64,000 nucleotides of DNA from Theobroma cacao (Eukaryota; Streptophyta; Magnoliopsida; Malvales; Malvaceae): NCBI RefSeq assembly GCF_000208745.1, contig NC_030859.1:840548-904547 (forward strand), in the 5' to 3' direction. Below are positions 21,789 to 33,211 of the stretch, one piece after another; positions within the stretch are counted from its first letter, which is position 1; each line of letters opens with the position of its first letter. The position numbers and the translations under genes were made by a program. The notes under the pieces were generated by a model. That model did no database searches. It was not told where the DNA came from and worked only from the letters and a program-made list of their open reading frames with translations.

Positions 21789-22751
21789 GTGAATGCAGGT
21801 TATGCATCCAAAGACAATACATGGTTATAACATGCTAAATTTTACCACAAAGATAATTAACAAAACTTTCAAGAAGCAACTACCAGGCTAACTATCTCAA
21901 ATTCAGTAAGGTTTATGCTTACAATTTCTTAATCAAAACCAACAACGACCATCTAATGTTCGCAATTTAGTTTTTGAACCCATTTGAAGCAGTGACTCAC
22001 AGTAACCATCAAGTTGTTTCAAAACATAGAGGAAAGCCACAAAATACAAACTTATGAATTCAGAACGAGTAGCCAATTTCCTATCACTATTCCAAAGCAG
22101 TCTATTAAGTAGCTTCAATTAGAGATCTGAAAACTCAAGAAACTTGATAGGAATATGAAACAACTATTAGGGTCAGAAAAACATGTAGAAACTATGGAAC
22201 CAAAATGATAGCATGAGTACAAAGATTACAGCTGTTCAACTATGGTCCAGATCCACTTTGGTTGGAGAATATGATGAAATGTGGCACTAAAACCAAATGA
22301 TTGAGTTTGCATTCAATCTCGCACAACCTTGATATCCCCAAGCCACATATTTTTTGCACTTCCAAATTTGCAGAAGGCAAGATCATGATAATGCCATATT
22401 TGTGCCAAAAAAAAAACCCACACCATTGCTTTCAAACGCACATAAGCATAGAAGAAAAAAGTTAAGTGACTCTTTTGATGTGAACTTATAATTTCTTTTC
22501 TTCGAAATAAACCAAAAAACATATACGCACTTGAGTATTTGATTTATTAGTTAGTGCATAATCTCCTTGTTTAAAGATTAGGATTCGAATTGTTGAAAAA
22601 TAGTGTATTTCATAAGGTTCAAATATCTCACATTGTCAAGATACAAAAAAATGAATGTTTTATGTAAAAAAACTCACTATGAGCTTATTGCAAGTAAAGA
22701 AAATGAAGTAGGTTCACGTGCACACAAGATTGGGTCAGACTTTGAGAAATT
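21789..22751. other. Intergenic, shared spacer fragments
   Basis: Contains the repeat segment at 21,990-22,140 that also occurs at 14,740, 26,470 and 31,380. The short ORFs do not look coding. Confidence 0.45.
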
Positions 22752-22971
22752 TCAAATTCTCCCTATATATGTACGGATAACTTCATGGAAAAATGAAGGG
22801 TGAAAATTTGTGGCGTATACAAGTATGGTGATGACAAACATGGGCATGATCAGACTATGGGTTTCAAATGGAGAGGGGATATCCACGGAAAGGAATTTCA
22901 GGTTCATGAGAGCCAGAAAAACAGCTACCAGAAAGATGCAAAAAGCATGCGTATAGTTGGCTGAACTGCCG
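22752..22971 (-). pseudogene. Truncated membrane unit B (first half only)
   Basis: Starts at a good acceptor (CCTTGTTGCAG) in phase 2. It encodes helix 1 (AFCIFLVAVFLALMNLKFL), PSPFETHS and helix 2, then homology stops abruptly after about 68 codons and a stop follows. No first exon is visible upstream within 300 nt. A pseudo-exon left by a deletion or rearrangement. Confidence 0.6.
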
Positions 22972-23409
22972 CTGCAACAAGGGGAAAAAAAGGCATTATT
23001 TTGGTCTAAGAAACATTCATTAAAGAATACAAATGCGAACAAGGGAGAGATATCAAAAACAATGAAGATTGTGGTTTATTCCTATGGTAAGTTCTGCTGG
23101 GTTTCTTGCTGCTGTTTGCCTATTTACAAATCTTGATGGTGTCTGGTGACTGAAGATTGTGCCTATGATGGATATGCTATTCTTTCAAAGTTCTTATCTG
23201 TTTGTGCAAGTGTTGGCTGTGCTGGGACGGATATATGGCTCTGTCTGTTATTGCACTGCAGCTACAGTATTGCAGGATGTTTTTGCACTGAAGGCCCTAC
23301 TGTTAGTTTTTGTTACCATGAAGGACCCAAAAGTTGATTTGGATGCCTATACAATACAAGGGGATGAGGCAGGCGATTCTTCTCATTGCTGGGCTTCTCT
23401 GTAGATGTA
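22972..23409. other. Unique insert between two units
   Basis: This segment is not shared with the sister blocks. A plus-strand ORF (23,159-23,404, 81 aa) has unbiased composition, but I recognise nothing and see no paralog to test it. It may be part of a gene fragment captured here. Confidence 0.3.
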
Positions 23410-23600
23410 GGAGCGATCCCAAGTATGTGTCTGTTGTTTCAGGATGTGAATTCACTGATGAATGTATGTTGGGGGAAGCCCGACGTCTGAAGTTGAGGCC
23501 AATTTCTTACCTTAGCATCTTTTCTTTCATATTTTAGTGAAAGAGCTAAAAAGTATAAATTTTATAAATCTATAGCAAAAGAAGAAGAAGAAGAGGTCAC
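23410..23600 (-). other. 3' flank shared with the unit C1 gene
   Basis: Matches 28,680-28,850 (GGGGGAAGCC, CTTACCTTAGCATCTTTTCT). It is probably the 3' untranslated region of the minus-strand C units, because it directly follows their stop in both copies. Confidence 0.45.
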
Positions 23601-24374
23601 AGTGCTAACAACCTTGAAGTCGAACATTGAATGATTTCTTCATTATGCAGACCACGACGACCAAGCAGCTCGTTCAAGAGATCAGAGACAGATGAAATTG
23701 CGTTGTACAGCAGATAAAGTTTTCGCCATGCACCATATGTTAGCCCGACAAAGTAAATGGCCCAAATGAGAAGAATGAAGTAGCCAAGACCAGGGACAAG
23801 GATCAGTACAAGAAAAACCGTGGCAAGACTTTCGAGTAGGAGACTGATATTGCTTAGGATAACATGGTGATATGAATTGCTGCGGGTTTCAAGCTTAGCT
23901 TCGATTGCCCAAGCTACGGCGTACACAAGCGTAGTGATGACAAACATCGTCAGGATCGCACTGTCGGTCTCAAATGGAGCTGCAGTGTTCATGGATTGAA
24001 ACTTCGGTGGCAAGAGAGCGAGCAATGCAGCTATTAGGAAGCCCACAATGGCATGCTAAGGGTTGCTGGCTGTGCCATTGTTGCTGCAATAAGGCGAAAA
24101 AGGAATTATTTTGTTTCAAGAAACAGTTGAAAAGCTTTCAACTAGAAAGACAGAGCAGAATGGGTTTAGGGTAGAAAATATTTTTCCCATATCTAACCCA
24201 TCTTTAAAAATCTTTACATCTTCAACAACTGTCTATCATGATACCATAAACATATCAACAATGCAAAAAAGGAAAGGAGAGACTTTCATATGTAAAAACA
24301 AAGGAGAGATGCCCTTTTCAAAGAAAACAAGGGTGAGATGCCAACCTTGAGAAAAGATTACCGGGAGGAGACAT
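23597..24374 (-). pseudogene. One-unit membrane gene C2 with early nonsense codon
   Basis: Exon 1 at 24,346-24,374 (ATG, MSPPGNLFS, donor AG|GTTGGC) and unit exon from 24,083 are arranged as in the intact genes. The tenth codon of the unit is TAG (24,056-24,058) where the sister copies have AAG (ASNxKH), so the spliced message stops after about 19 residues. The rest of the unit is open to SRLLAL* at 23,597. The missing function is inferred; readthrough or use of a downstream Met is possible but unsupported. Confidence 0.6.
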
Positions 24375-24829
24375 TCTTTTGCTTTCTTGACTTGGAGACA
24401 TCTTTTAACGCGGAGGGTTAATGAAAGCCCCGCCATATATATATGTATTATTCCAAGTGTAATTAATATTTATTTTATTTGGACTTTCAAAAAATATTCA
24501 TTTTGTTTTAATAATTTTACTATATAAATTATGTAATTTATCAATAATTACTTTTAAAATATTATATCTTCTCAATATAAATTTTATTTCGCTATTAGAA
24601 TCATGCAATTAACAAAATATGATTATATCAACATTCGCATATATTAAGATATAAATATTAACTAAGTTCTTAATTTTTAATTATAATTTAATTATTTTTA
24701 GTTGTTTTTATAATTAGTTTTTTTTAGTGAGTTATTTTAATTTTATGTTATTCCTTTCAATTGGGTTATTATTTATTAGTTTTTATATTTTTATAGGATT
24801 AAAAGTGATTAGGCTTAATTTTGGAAAGT
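24375..24829. other. Intergenic AT-rich
   Basis: AT-rich leader between the C2 first exon and the LTR-like element; nothing coding. Confidence 0.4.
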
Positions 24830-26042
24830 AAGGTGTTGAAAGTCTTAGAATCTGTTTACATATACTTCAGTATTTTGGCTATATCTTGAGATACAGAACT
24901 CAAAATGATACAATTTTTAGACCATTGGAAAGCTGAGAGACAGAGCTACAACTTTTATGAAGATCACTTTACCCAGTTCTACCTCGAAAATAGAAAAAAT
25001 CGTGTTGAAATTTGATGAACGTACTGTGCCGGGAATGAAAATTTGTAAAAATTGATAATTGATTTTTGGGGCCTCTTATTACACTTTTAAGCCCAATTAA
25101 ATCCTAGGTCAACTTAAGGAACTTTAGGTTAAGTCTATTAGTATAAATAGGATATGTTTAACGGCATTAGGGAACAACTTTTGAGATATTCAAGAAGTTA
25201 GAAGTTGAGGCTGAAACTTAGAGATCAAGATGGCAATTATTGTTTTGTTTTCTTTCTTGGCTTTTAATTTTATTGTTACTTTCAATGATTGAATTTCATA
25301 CAATGTTATTTTGTTTTGCAATTATGAGTAGCTAATTTTCTTTTTTTAAGATTGCAATTGAACTCACATGTAATCTAAGTTTTTAATCTCTTTCTTACTT
25401 ATTTTTAATGGGATTTAAATTGTTTATTTCAATTTGTTCTTAATGCTTTTAATTGCTTGGCCATCAATTAAATTAATTTAGGAACCTAAATAAACTTGGG
25501 AAAAGGAGTTTAGAGTAGACTAAAATTGGGATAGCATATGACCATATTAATTGATTTGCGTATAGGATAGGGATATACCTATAGGTCATATGTAGCCAGA
25601 TTATAGCTCGAACTTAAGGAGTGTGTTTTAATTTCAATTCACATAGGGATATAGTGTTTTGGTTAAAATAGATATTTTTATAAGATGAGTCGGGAGACCC
25701 TAATAAATAATTTATGACTCTAGGTTAGCAATTTACCCAATTGAGATAAGTTGAGGAAGAGAGGTAAGATTTAGATGAAGTGTGAGGAATACTATAATCC
25801 TAGGCTTGTTTGATTTGATATTTTCTTTAGTTATTATTATTTTTTATTTTTCTTGTTGGTTTAAATTTTAGTTAATTAGTTTAGTTGATCAATTAATTTT
25901 GAGTGTTTGGATAATATTAAATTGTTCTAATTTTAGTACATAGTAAAATTTTAAATCAATTTTCTGTGAGTTCGATAGTCTGTTTGTTAATATACTATCT
26001 ATTCGATATATGTACTTGTGTAGTAGAATTTTAACTGACATC
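24830..26042. mobile_element. Probable non-coding LTR-retrotransposon remnant
   Basis: About 1.2 kb without ORFs, with LTR-like signals. A possible start is TGTTGAAAGTC at about 24,833. There is a TATA-like AGTATAAATAGG at about 25,140 with a downstream leader, and a CTGTGAGTTCGATAG motif before a possible end (TTTTAACTGACA) at about 26,042. It separates the C2 gene from sequence homologous to 21,530. No gag/pol, no second LTR, and no target-site duplication that I can confirm. Confidence 0.4.
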
Positions 26043-27488
26043 TATCCAAAATATAATTTTTTTTGAACTACAGTATACAATAAGATAATTCCAATCTTTA
26101 TACAGGTAAAAAGGATACAAGTAGACGAAGTAAGGTCAAACAAGCAAACGACTCACAATTGGTTTCTTCTTCTATTAACTTTGCGGTGTATGTCTTGGTC
26201 AATGTCAAGAACTTTGAAGTTGAAGTGTGAGCAGCAGCGTATGTCTTGGACAAAATCTTCTTGTACCTGTCCCATTGAAGAAAACGTTAGTGAGTTTCCA
26301 TTTTTGCGTGAAGACTGGTTATGCATCTAATATTGACAATACATGGTTATTAACATGCTAAATTCAAGCACAAAGATAATTAACAAAACTTTCAAGAAGC
26401 AACTGACCACCGGGCTATCTACTCTCAAATTTAGTAAAGTTTATGCTTACAGGTTCTCAATCACAATCAACAACAACTAGCATCTTAAGGTTCATAATTT
26501 AGAGAAAAGCCACAAAATACGAACTTGTGAAGTCAAAAAGAGTAGCCAGCCTTCCTATCACCATTCAAATGGAAAATAAATTTACTATCACTATTCCAAA
26601 GTAACCTATTAAAAATAACTTCAATTAGAGATCTGAAAACTCAAGAAACTAGATAGGAAACTGACTTACAGTAGCACTATCTTGCATCCAAATTCATAGA
26701 AAAATGGAGACTAAGATTTAAGATCCACACATGCTGCATCAGCTTGGATTTCCAGCCTTGTTTTGGTAGTAAAAAGCACCATCATAATGAAACTAGATAG
26801 GAAACTCAACCGTTTTATCCAAATTTCATTTAATTGGTTGAGTCATTTGGTCAGTTCGGATCATTCGATTTGATCCATTCTTTTTTTTTTCTTTGAAAAT
26901 TCCAATTAATCTAAGAAATTATTTTTGTCAAAGTACATTTTTGCCACAATATTTTACTAGAGTACAGAGGAAAAATTGAAAATTGTTGTCCTACAATCTT
27001 AAATGAGCTTCTTTTTCTGAAAGAAGGTTTTCAAGTGCCAAAATTGCATTCCTGCTACTGACAAACAAAGAAATAGTGAGAGGAAGGACAACCAGAACAT
27101 TTTGGAGGTAGTGGCTTAGTTTAGCTCCTACATTTCTTCTTCTCTTTCCCGCTAATAAAACAATATTTAGTGTTTTTGTGAACACTAAACAATATTTAGC
27201 TCAGTTCAATCCATTTCTACTCACCGCTAACAATAACGATCCTAATAACAAATTTTAAGAATAATGTATTAATTAAAATAATAATGTTTTTGATAATAAA
27301 AAGTCATTTAAGCTTAATAAGGGTCTATTTAAGCACCCCTTACTCTAAACTTGTAATTTAATTCTTCCTTCTTCTTTCTAAATTTAGATACAAAGACTTC
27401 ATAGGTCGAAGATAATGTGAATCTTCAAATATTTAGTCTCACTTTACTGCGTAGCTGATATAAGATATATGACTCCTCTCTGGGATTA
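26043..27488. other. Intergenic spacer with relic of the 21.4-21.8 kb exons
   Basis: Positions 26,090-26,300 resemble 21,530-21,800 in degraded form. Positions 26,470-27,420 match the 3' flank spacer at 14,740-15,350, with an extra unique piece at about 26,890-27,190. No intact gene. Confidence 0.45.
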
Positions 27489-28616
27489 TCACACACTACA
27501 ACCACGACCAAGCAGTTCATTGAATAAATGGGAAGCAAATGAAATTGCCCTGTAGAGCTGATGGAGCTTTTGGCATGCCTCATATATGAGCTTCACAAGG
27601 AAGAGGGTCCAAATGAGAAGAGTGAAGTACCCAAGACCAGGGACAAGTATCAGTGTGAGTAAAATCGTAGCAAGACTCCCGAGTAGGAGACTGATATTGC
27701 TTATGATAACATGGTGATATGAGTGGGCGCAGGTTTCAAGTTTAGTTTCCATTGCCCAAGCTACGGCGTACAAAAGCGTGGTGATGACAAATTTCGACAG
27801 GATCGCACAGTGGGTCTCGAATGGAGCCGCAGTAGTATTCATGGAAGGAAATCTGAGTGGCAGGAGAGCGAGCAAAACAGCTATTGGTAAGCCCAAAATA
27901 ACATGCTTTTGGTGGGTGGCTGTGCTAATGTTGCTGCAATAAGGCGAAAAAGGCATTATTTGAGTCCACAAAACATCCATTAAAAGATCAAATCTCACTG
28001 GATAAGTCTAAGTTTTATAAATCTACAGCAAAAGAAGAAGGAGAAGAGGTCACACAGTGCTAACCTTGAAGTAATATATGGAATGGTTTCTTCATTATGG
28101 AGACCACGGCGACCAAGGAGTTGGTTCAAGAAGTCGGACACAGATGAAATTGTGTTGAACAGCTGATAGAGCTTTCGCCATGCGTCATATGTTAGCTTAA
28201 CAAAGTAAATGGTCCAAACGAGAAACATGAGCCGCCCCAGATAACCGGGGAAAAGGATCAACGCAAGTAAAACCGGAGCTAGACTTCCGGATAGGAGAGT
28301 GATATATTTACTGATGATTTCATGGCAATATGAAGTGCTGGCGTATACAAGTATGGTGATGATAAACATGGTCATGATATCACAGTGGGTCTCAAATGGA
28401 GAGGGAATGTTAACGGGAAGGAATTTCAGGTTCATGAGAGTGAGGAATACAGTTACCAGAAAGATGCAAATAGCAAGCGTATACTTGGCTGAGCTGTTGC
28501 TGCTGCAAAGGGAAAAAAAAAAGGCATTATTTTTTAGGTCTAAGAAACATGCATTAAAGGATACAAACATTGAGAGATGCCAAGTGCCTTAAGGAAAGAT
28601 TCCCGGAAGGAGACAT
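27489..28616 (-). CDS. Two-unit membrane protein gene, second copy (3 exons)
   Basis: About 303 aa. Exon 1 at 28,588-28,616 (MSPSGNLSL) ends at AG|GCACTT, a GC instead of the GT of the sisters. Exon 2 at 28,065-28,502 is unit B (acceptor CCCTTTGCAG, donor AG|GTTAGC). Exon 3 at 27,489-27,933 is unit A (acceptor TTATTGCAG), ending GCSV. Frames agree across both joins, and no stop or frameshift is present in either unit. Because the first donor is weak, exon 2 might instead be spliced to the C1 gene directly upstream, giving a three-unit product. Function unknown; multi-span membrane protein by hydrophobicity. Confidence 0.6.
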
Positions 28617-28853
28617 TTTATTGCCTTGTTGATTTAGCGAGTTTTGCTGGAACAGGGTGGGGAGAGTTCTACGGGCTTTTAAGTGTGTGTCCGTTGTTTC
28701 ATGTTGTAAATTCACTAATGAATGTATGCTGGGGGAAGCCTGGCGCCTGAAGTTAAGGTCAAATTCTTACCTTAGCATCTTTTCTTTCATAGGTTAATGA
28801 AAGAGCTAAAAAGTATAAATTTTATAAATCTATAGAAAAAGAAGAAGAAGAGG

Positions 28854-29593
28854 TCACAGTGCTAGCAACCTTGAAGTAGAACATCGAATGCTTTCTTCAT
28901 TATGCAGACCAAGCAGCTTGTTCAAGAAATCAGAGACAGATGAAATTGTGCTGTAAAGCTGATGAAGCTTTCGCCATGCACGATATGTTACCCCGACAAA
29001 GTAAATGGCCCAAATGAGAAGAATCAAGTAGCCAAGACCAGGGACAAGGATCAGTACTAGTAAAACCGTGGCAAGACTTCCGAGTAGGAGACTGATATTG
29101 CTTAGGATAACATGGTGATATGAGTTGCTGCTGGTTTCAAGTTTAGTTTCGATTGCCCAAGCTACGGCGTACACAAGCGTAGTGATGACAAACATCGTCA
29201 GGATCGCACTGTGGGTCTCAAATGGAGCTGCAATATTCATGGATTGAAACTTCAGTGACGAGGGAGCGAGAAATGTAGCTATTACGAAGCCCAAAATGAC
29301 ATGCTTATGGTTGCTGGCTGTGCTATTGTTGCTGCAACAAGGCGAAAAAGGCGTTACTTTGTTTCAAGAAACAGTGAAGTTACAACTAGAAAGAGAGAGC
29401 AAAACGGGTTTAGGGTAGAAGATATTTTTTCCATCCTAACCCATCTTTAAAAATTCATCAATTATGCAAAACATGTAAAAAAAGAAAGGAGAGATTTTCA
29501 TATGTGAAAACAAGGGAGAGATCATGCCCTTTTAAAAAAAAAAAAACAAGGGTGAGATGCCAACCTTAAGGAAAGATTACCGAGAGGTGACAT
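28854..29593 (-). CDS. One-unit membrane protein gene C1 (2 exons)
   Basis: Exon 1 at 29,565-29,593 (MSPLGNLSL, donor AG|GTTGGC). Exon 2 from 29,331 (acceptor TTGTTGCAG) to stop 28,854 gives 168 aa ending SRLLAL. The unit is a hybrid: its first half follows type A (STASNxKH, YAVAWAIETKLET) and its second half follows type B (TYRAWRKLHQLY, SVSDFLN, LHNEESI). A phase-2 donor (AG|GTTGCT) lies 16 nt before the stop, so it could also splice on to unit B at 28,502. Open throughout. Confidence 0.55.
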
Positions 29594-30207
29594 TCTTTTG
29601 CTTTCTTGATTTGGCGAGTTTTGCTGCAAAGAGCTAGGGAGAGTTGCAGTGGCTCTTAAAGGCGAATTTTCATTTTAGCTTAGTTTTCTTTACTAATCTA
29701 AAAAATAAAAATATCATATATGCTAAGCTTTGTGTATTGCAGTCAAACTGCTTAACTACACGGTATATAGGATTTCAATATTCTTTTCATTTGTTCACAT
29801 TATCATGTCCATTGTTGACACGGCTACCAATGTCATAGGGCAATCGTCACCTCTGTTCGATTTAGTGGTCTAAGGGCAATCGTCATAATATTTTATTTAA
29901 ACATAATATCTAAAATGATGATTAAATTATTTTTAAAAATTTTAAATAAATATTTTTATTTTTATTTTTAATCAAATAGATTCTTATAATTAATAATTAG
30001 CTTAATTAAAAGACTATTTATTATCTAATATCACATGGCACCGATATGACATTTAATATGTTATAATAGATAATAATTGACATAATGACATAATAATTTG
30101 ACATTTTTTATTTTCTTCAAAATATAAATGATAATTAACATTTTAATTAATAATAATTAGTCAAGTATTCATCGTCTCACTGCAAACAAGGCAGATCAGA
30201 TGCCAAC
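29594..30207. other. Upstream flank of C1, AT-rich
   Basis: No gene; mainly AT-rich DNA between the C1 first exon and the orphan exon at 30,208. Confidence 0.4.
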
Positions 30208-30236
30208 CTTAAGGAAAGATTACCAGCGGGAGACTT
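30208..30236 (-). pseudogene. Orphan first exon with lost start codon
   Basis: 29 nt identical in layout to the other first exons, including the donor AG|GTTGGC and codons for SPAGNLSL, but the ATG is AAG. A degraded copy of the upstream flank (30,300-30,480) follows on the expected side. No membrane unit lies downstream before C1. Confidence 0.65.
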
Positions 30237-32159
30237 TTTTGATCAAGGATTGCTAAACGCATCCCCTTTTCCCTTCGTCTACTTTCTTTTTCATTCTTGA
30301 AAAATACATATATAAATATATAATACAGGAGCCTATCCATATCATTCTTCATGCTGTTTCATCGAAAAAAATATTCCTTCCCATAGGGTGCAATCACTCA
30401 AGCCTTTTGAAATACACGACTCTGGCATTTTTTAACAATTAATTTCAAATAATGAAGCCCCAACCATGATGCATTACTGGCTTTGATAAGCTTCCCAAGT
30501 AATTTATTTTTTTCAAATTGCGAGAGAGATTCGAACTTGCTTTTTTAAATGAAGAGATCATACGTCAATTAATAAATTAAATAGTCAGAACGAATTTTCA
30601 AATAGTTGACAATGTATGAAATGCATAAAATATAGGTAAGCGGAAAAACAAACAAATGAAATAGTTCATGTTTGAATTGAGTTCTGAATACCGTCAGTAT
30701 ATTGGTCACAATCAACCGACCTTGAAATAGCCCAACCTATCCCAATATACAAAGGAATTACACACATACACATATTGCTGTATGTTGCTCAATATCAACC
30801 AACATTGGAAAAGCCCAATGTAGCCCAATATACAAACAAATTACACATTGCTGTATATTGCTCAATAAAAAAATTATATTCTTACTTATAACCACAAATT
30901 ATATAAAAACAATAATCTTATGGTAATAATATAATATTAATATTATTTATGATATGTTTCTTGTTTGAAGTTACGAAATATGGGCTTTGGATAGGTAGCT
31001 TCTAGGTTTAATTTCCAATTTCATTATCAAGATGTTAAATTACTAATTTTATTAAAAAATAAAATATAAAATATAATTTCTCTTATATGATAAAAACAAA
31101 AAGATTAGCTATGAAAGTACTTAAAACATCACCGTTTGAACTTATAATTATTTTTTTTTTACTCGACTCGCATTCCACCTTTATCATTTTGTAACGATAA
31201 TAATTATCATGTCTTTTTATTAGCATGCTAAAATTTACCTTAAAGATATAATTCACAAAACTTTCAAGAAGCAACTGACCACCAGGCTAACTACCCCAAA
31301 TTTTATAAGGTTTATGCTTACAATTTCTCAATCACAATCAACAACAACCAGCATCTAAAGCTCACAATTTAGTTTGTGAACCCATTTGAAGCAGCGGCTG
31401 ATCACAACAATCATCAAGTTGTTCCAAAAGATAGAGGAAAGCCCACAAAATACAAAGAGAAAATTGTGAGAAATGACATTCGTAGAAAAGTGACTTGAAA
31501 AATGACCGTCTCTATAATTTTAATTGTTTTTAGCCAGTTTTTGATATGACTTGACAATAATACCCTTTAAATAATTTCAGACAAATTAAAATGGTTTCAG
31601 TTTTCTCTCTTCCACTATTTAGATAAAAATTTCAAAATTAAATCTCGATTTCTCTCTCTGCTCAAATTTGTCTATTTCGCCATCCAATTCGCGATATGAG
31701 ATCAAACTCTTTCTTATTTTGTTTTATTTTTTTGGATGGTGGATCTTGGGGTTCTCAAGGGTGATGAACAACGATTTTGCTCTTTGCAGGCAACGATTTT
31801 GCTTAGGGAGAAAGAACAGTTAAAGCATGTTTGATGGGTTTTATAGTGGTTCATGGTTTTGTTGTGTTTGGGATTGGACTGATTGTTAAGCATGTTTGCT
31901 GGGGATTTTGATTTTTTTTTTATGAGAATTTGAGTTGAAATTGTTCATGGAATATTTTGTAATGAGGGTATATTTTGTTTTTGTATAAGGGAGTGAGCAA
32001 GACCTCCCGATAGGGATATATTTTCTCTTGCTTTGGAGGGTTATGGAGTTTTGTAACTTATCTTTTATGAAATGCACAATTTCATGGCTTAGCAAAAAAA
32101 AAAAATGTGTTTTACGTTCTTGAGTTTGTTGGTTTATTCATAAAACTCTAAAATTGAGT
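30237..32159. other. Intergenic AT-rich with dispersed repeats
   Basis: Contains two copies of the AGCCCAATATACAAA-type repeat (about 30,730 and 30,815), a piece of the shared spacer (31,250-31,450) and T-rich DNA. The ORFs are short and composition-driven. Confidence 0.45.
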
Positions 32160-32780
32160 TTACTGGTTTTTAGGTATTGCGTGACTTAATCACAGTGTGA
32201 CTAGTTTTTAGTCATTACGTGATTGATTTTAGGCATTACGTGACTAATTGTTATACATTGTATGACTGATTTTTAAGCAATGCCTAAGTCACACAATGCC
32301 TTACAAACTAGTCACGCAATGCCTTACTAACAAGTCCATGCAATGCCTATCAACTAGTCAAGCAATNCACAGTGTGACTAGTTTTTAGTCATTACGTGAT
32401 TGATTTTAGGCATTACGTGACTAATTGTTATACATTGTATGACTGATTTTTAAGCAATGCCTAAGTCACACAATGCCTTACAAACTAGTCACGCAATGCC
32501 TTACTAACAAGTCATGCAATGCCTATCAACTAGTCATGCAATACCTTATTAGAAATTAGTCACGCAATGCCTTATCAAAAACTAATCATGCAATATCCAA
32601 AGTTAGTCATGCAATGCCTTATTAGAAACTAGTCACGCAATGCCTTATAAAAAACTAGTCACACCATGCCCAAAGTTAATCACGCAATGCCTTATCAGAA
32701 ATTAGTCATACAATGCCTTATCAAAAATCAATCACATAATACCTAAAGTCAGTCACACAATGCTTAAAAACTAGTCACAT
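32160..32780. repeat. Minisatellite that switches orientation
   Basis: Many diverged units built on AGTCACGCAATGCC with a short AT spacer. The first part (for example GGCATTACGTGACTAA) reads as the reverse complement of the later part (TTAGTCACGCAATGCC). A single N at 32,367 sits between two nearly identical stretches of about 175 bp (from 32,191 and from 32,368). Confidence 0.75.
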
Positions 32781-33211
32781 AATTCTAAAAAATCACCAAA
32801 ACTACTGAATTCCATTTAACAAGATCAACAATTTCAAACGATACACCATATTCCATTTAACAACATAATTAACAAATATGAATGCTCAAAATGTTCGAAA
32901 GTTTTTCTTCATATATCAAAAATCACTCTAAAATATTTAAAAATGCTCAAAACGCTCTTCGTGTATCAAAAACTACTCAAAATGCTTAAACATTTTTCTT
33001 TATAGTAAGAAATACTTTAGAGATGAATAGTCTTGTGAGGAAAGCTCAAAAATATGAGTCAGTTTGAGGCGCAAACGTAAACATACTTGACCCGTTAATA
33101 GGTTTCAGGTTGAGGCGCGGAGCCTAGCGAATGAGTCGGTTTCATTAAAGACAATTTTGTCCAATTTTTTTTCTCTTTGCTAAAAACATATAAAATTATA
33201 GGGAAGACTAT
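32781..33211. other. Intergenic
   Basis: Short AT-rich stretch with ACTCAAAATGCTTAAA-like reiterations, ending at the LTR target site. No gene. Confidence 0.4.

Noticed and set aside
32160..32780. CRISPR-like array
   Set aside because: Units are diverged, spacers are not unique or regular, and the context is a plant nuclear genome; it is a minisatellite.
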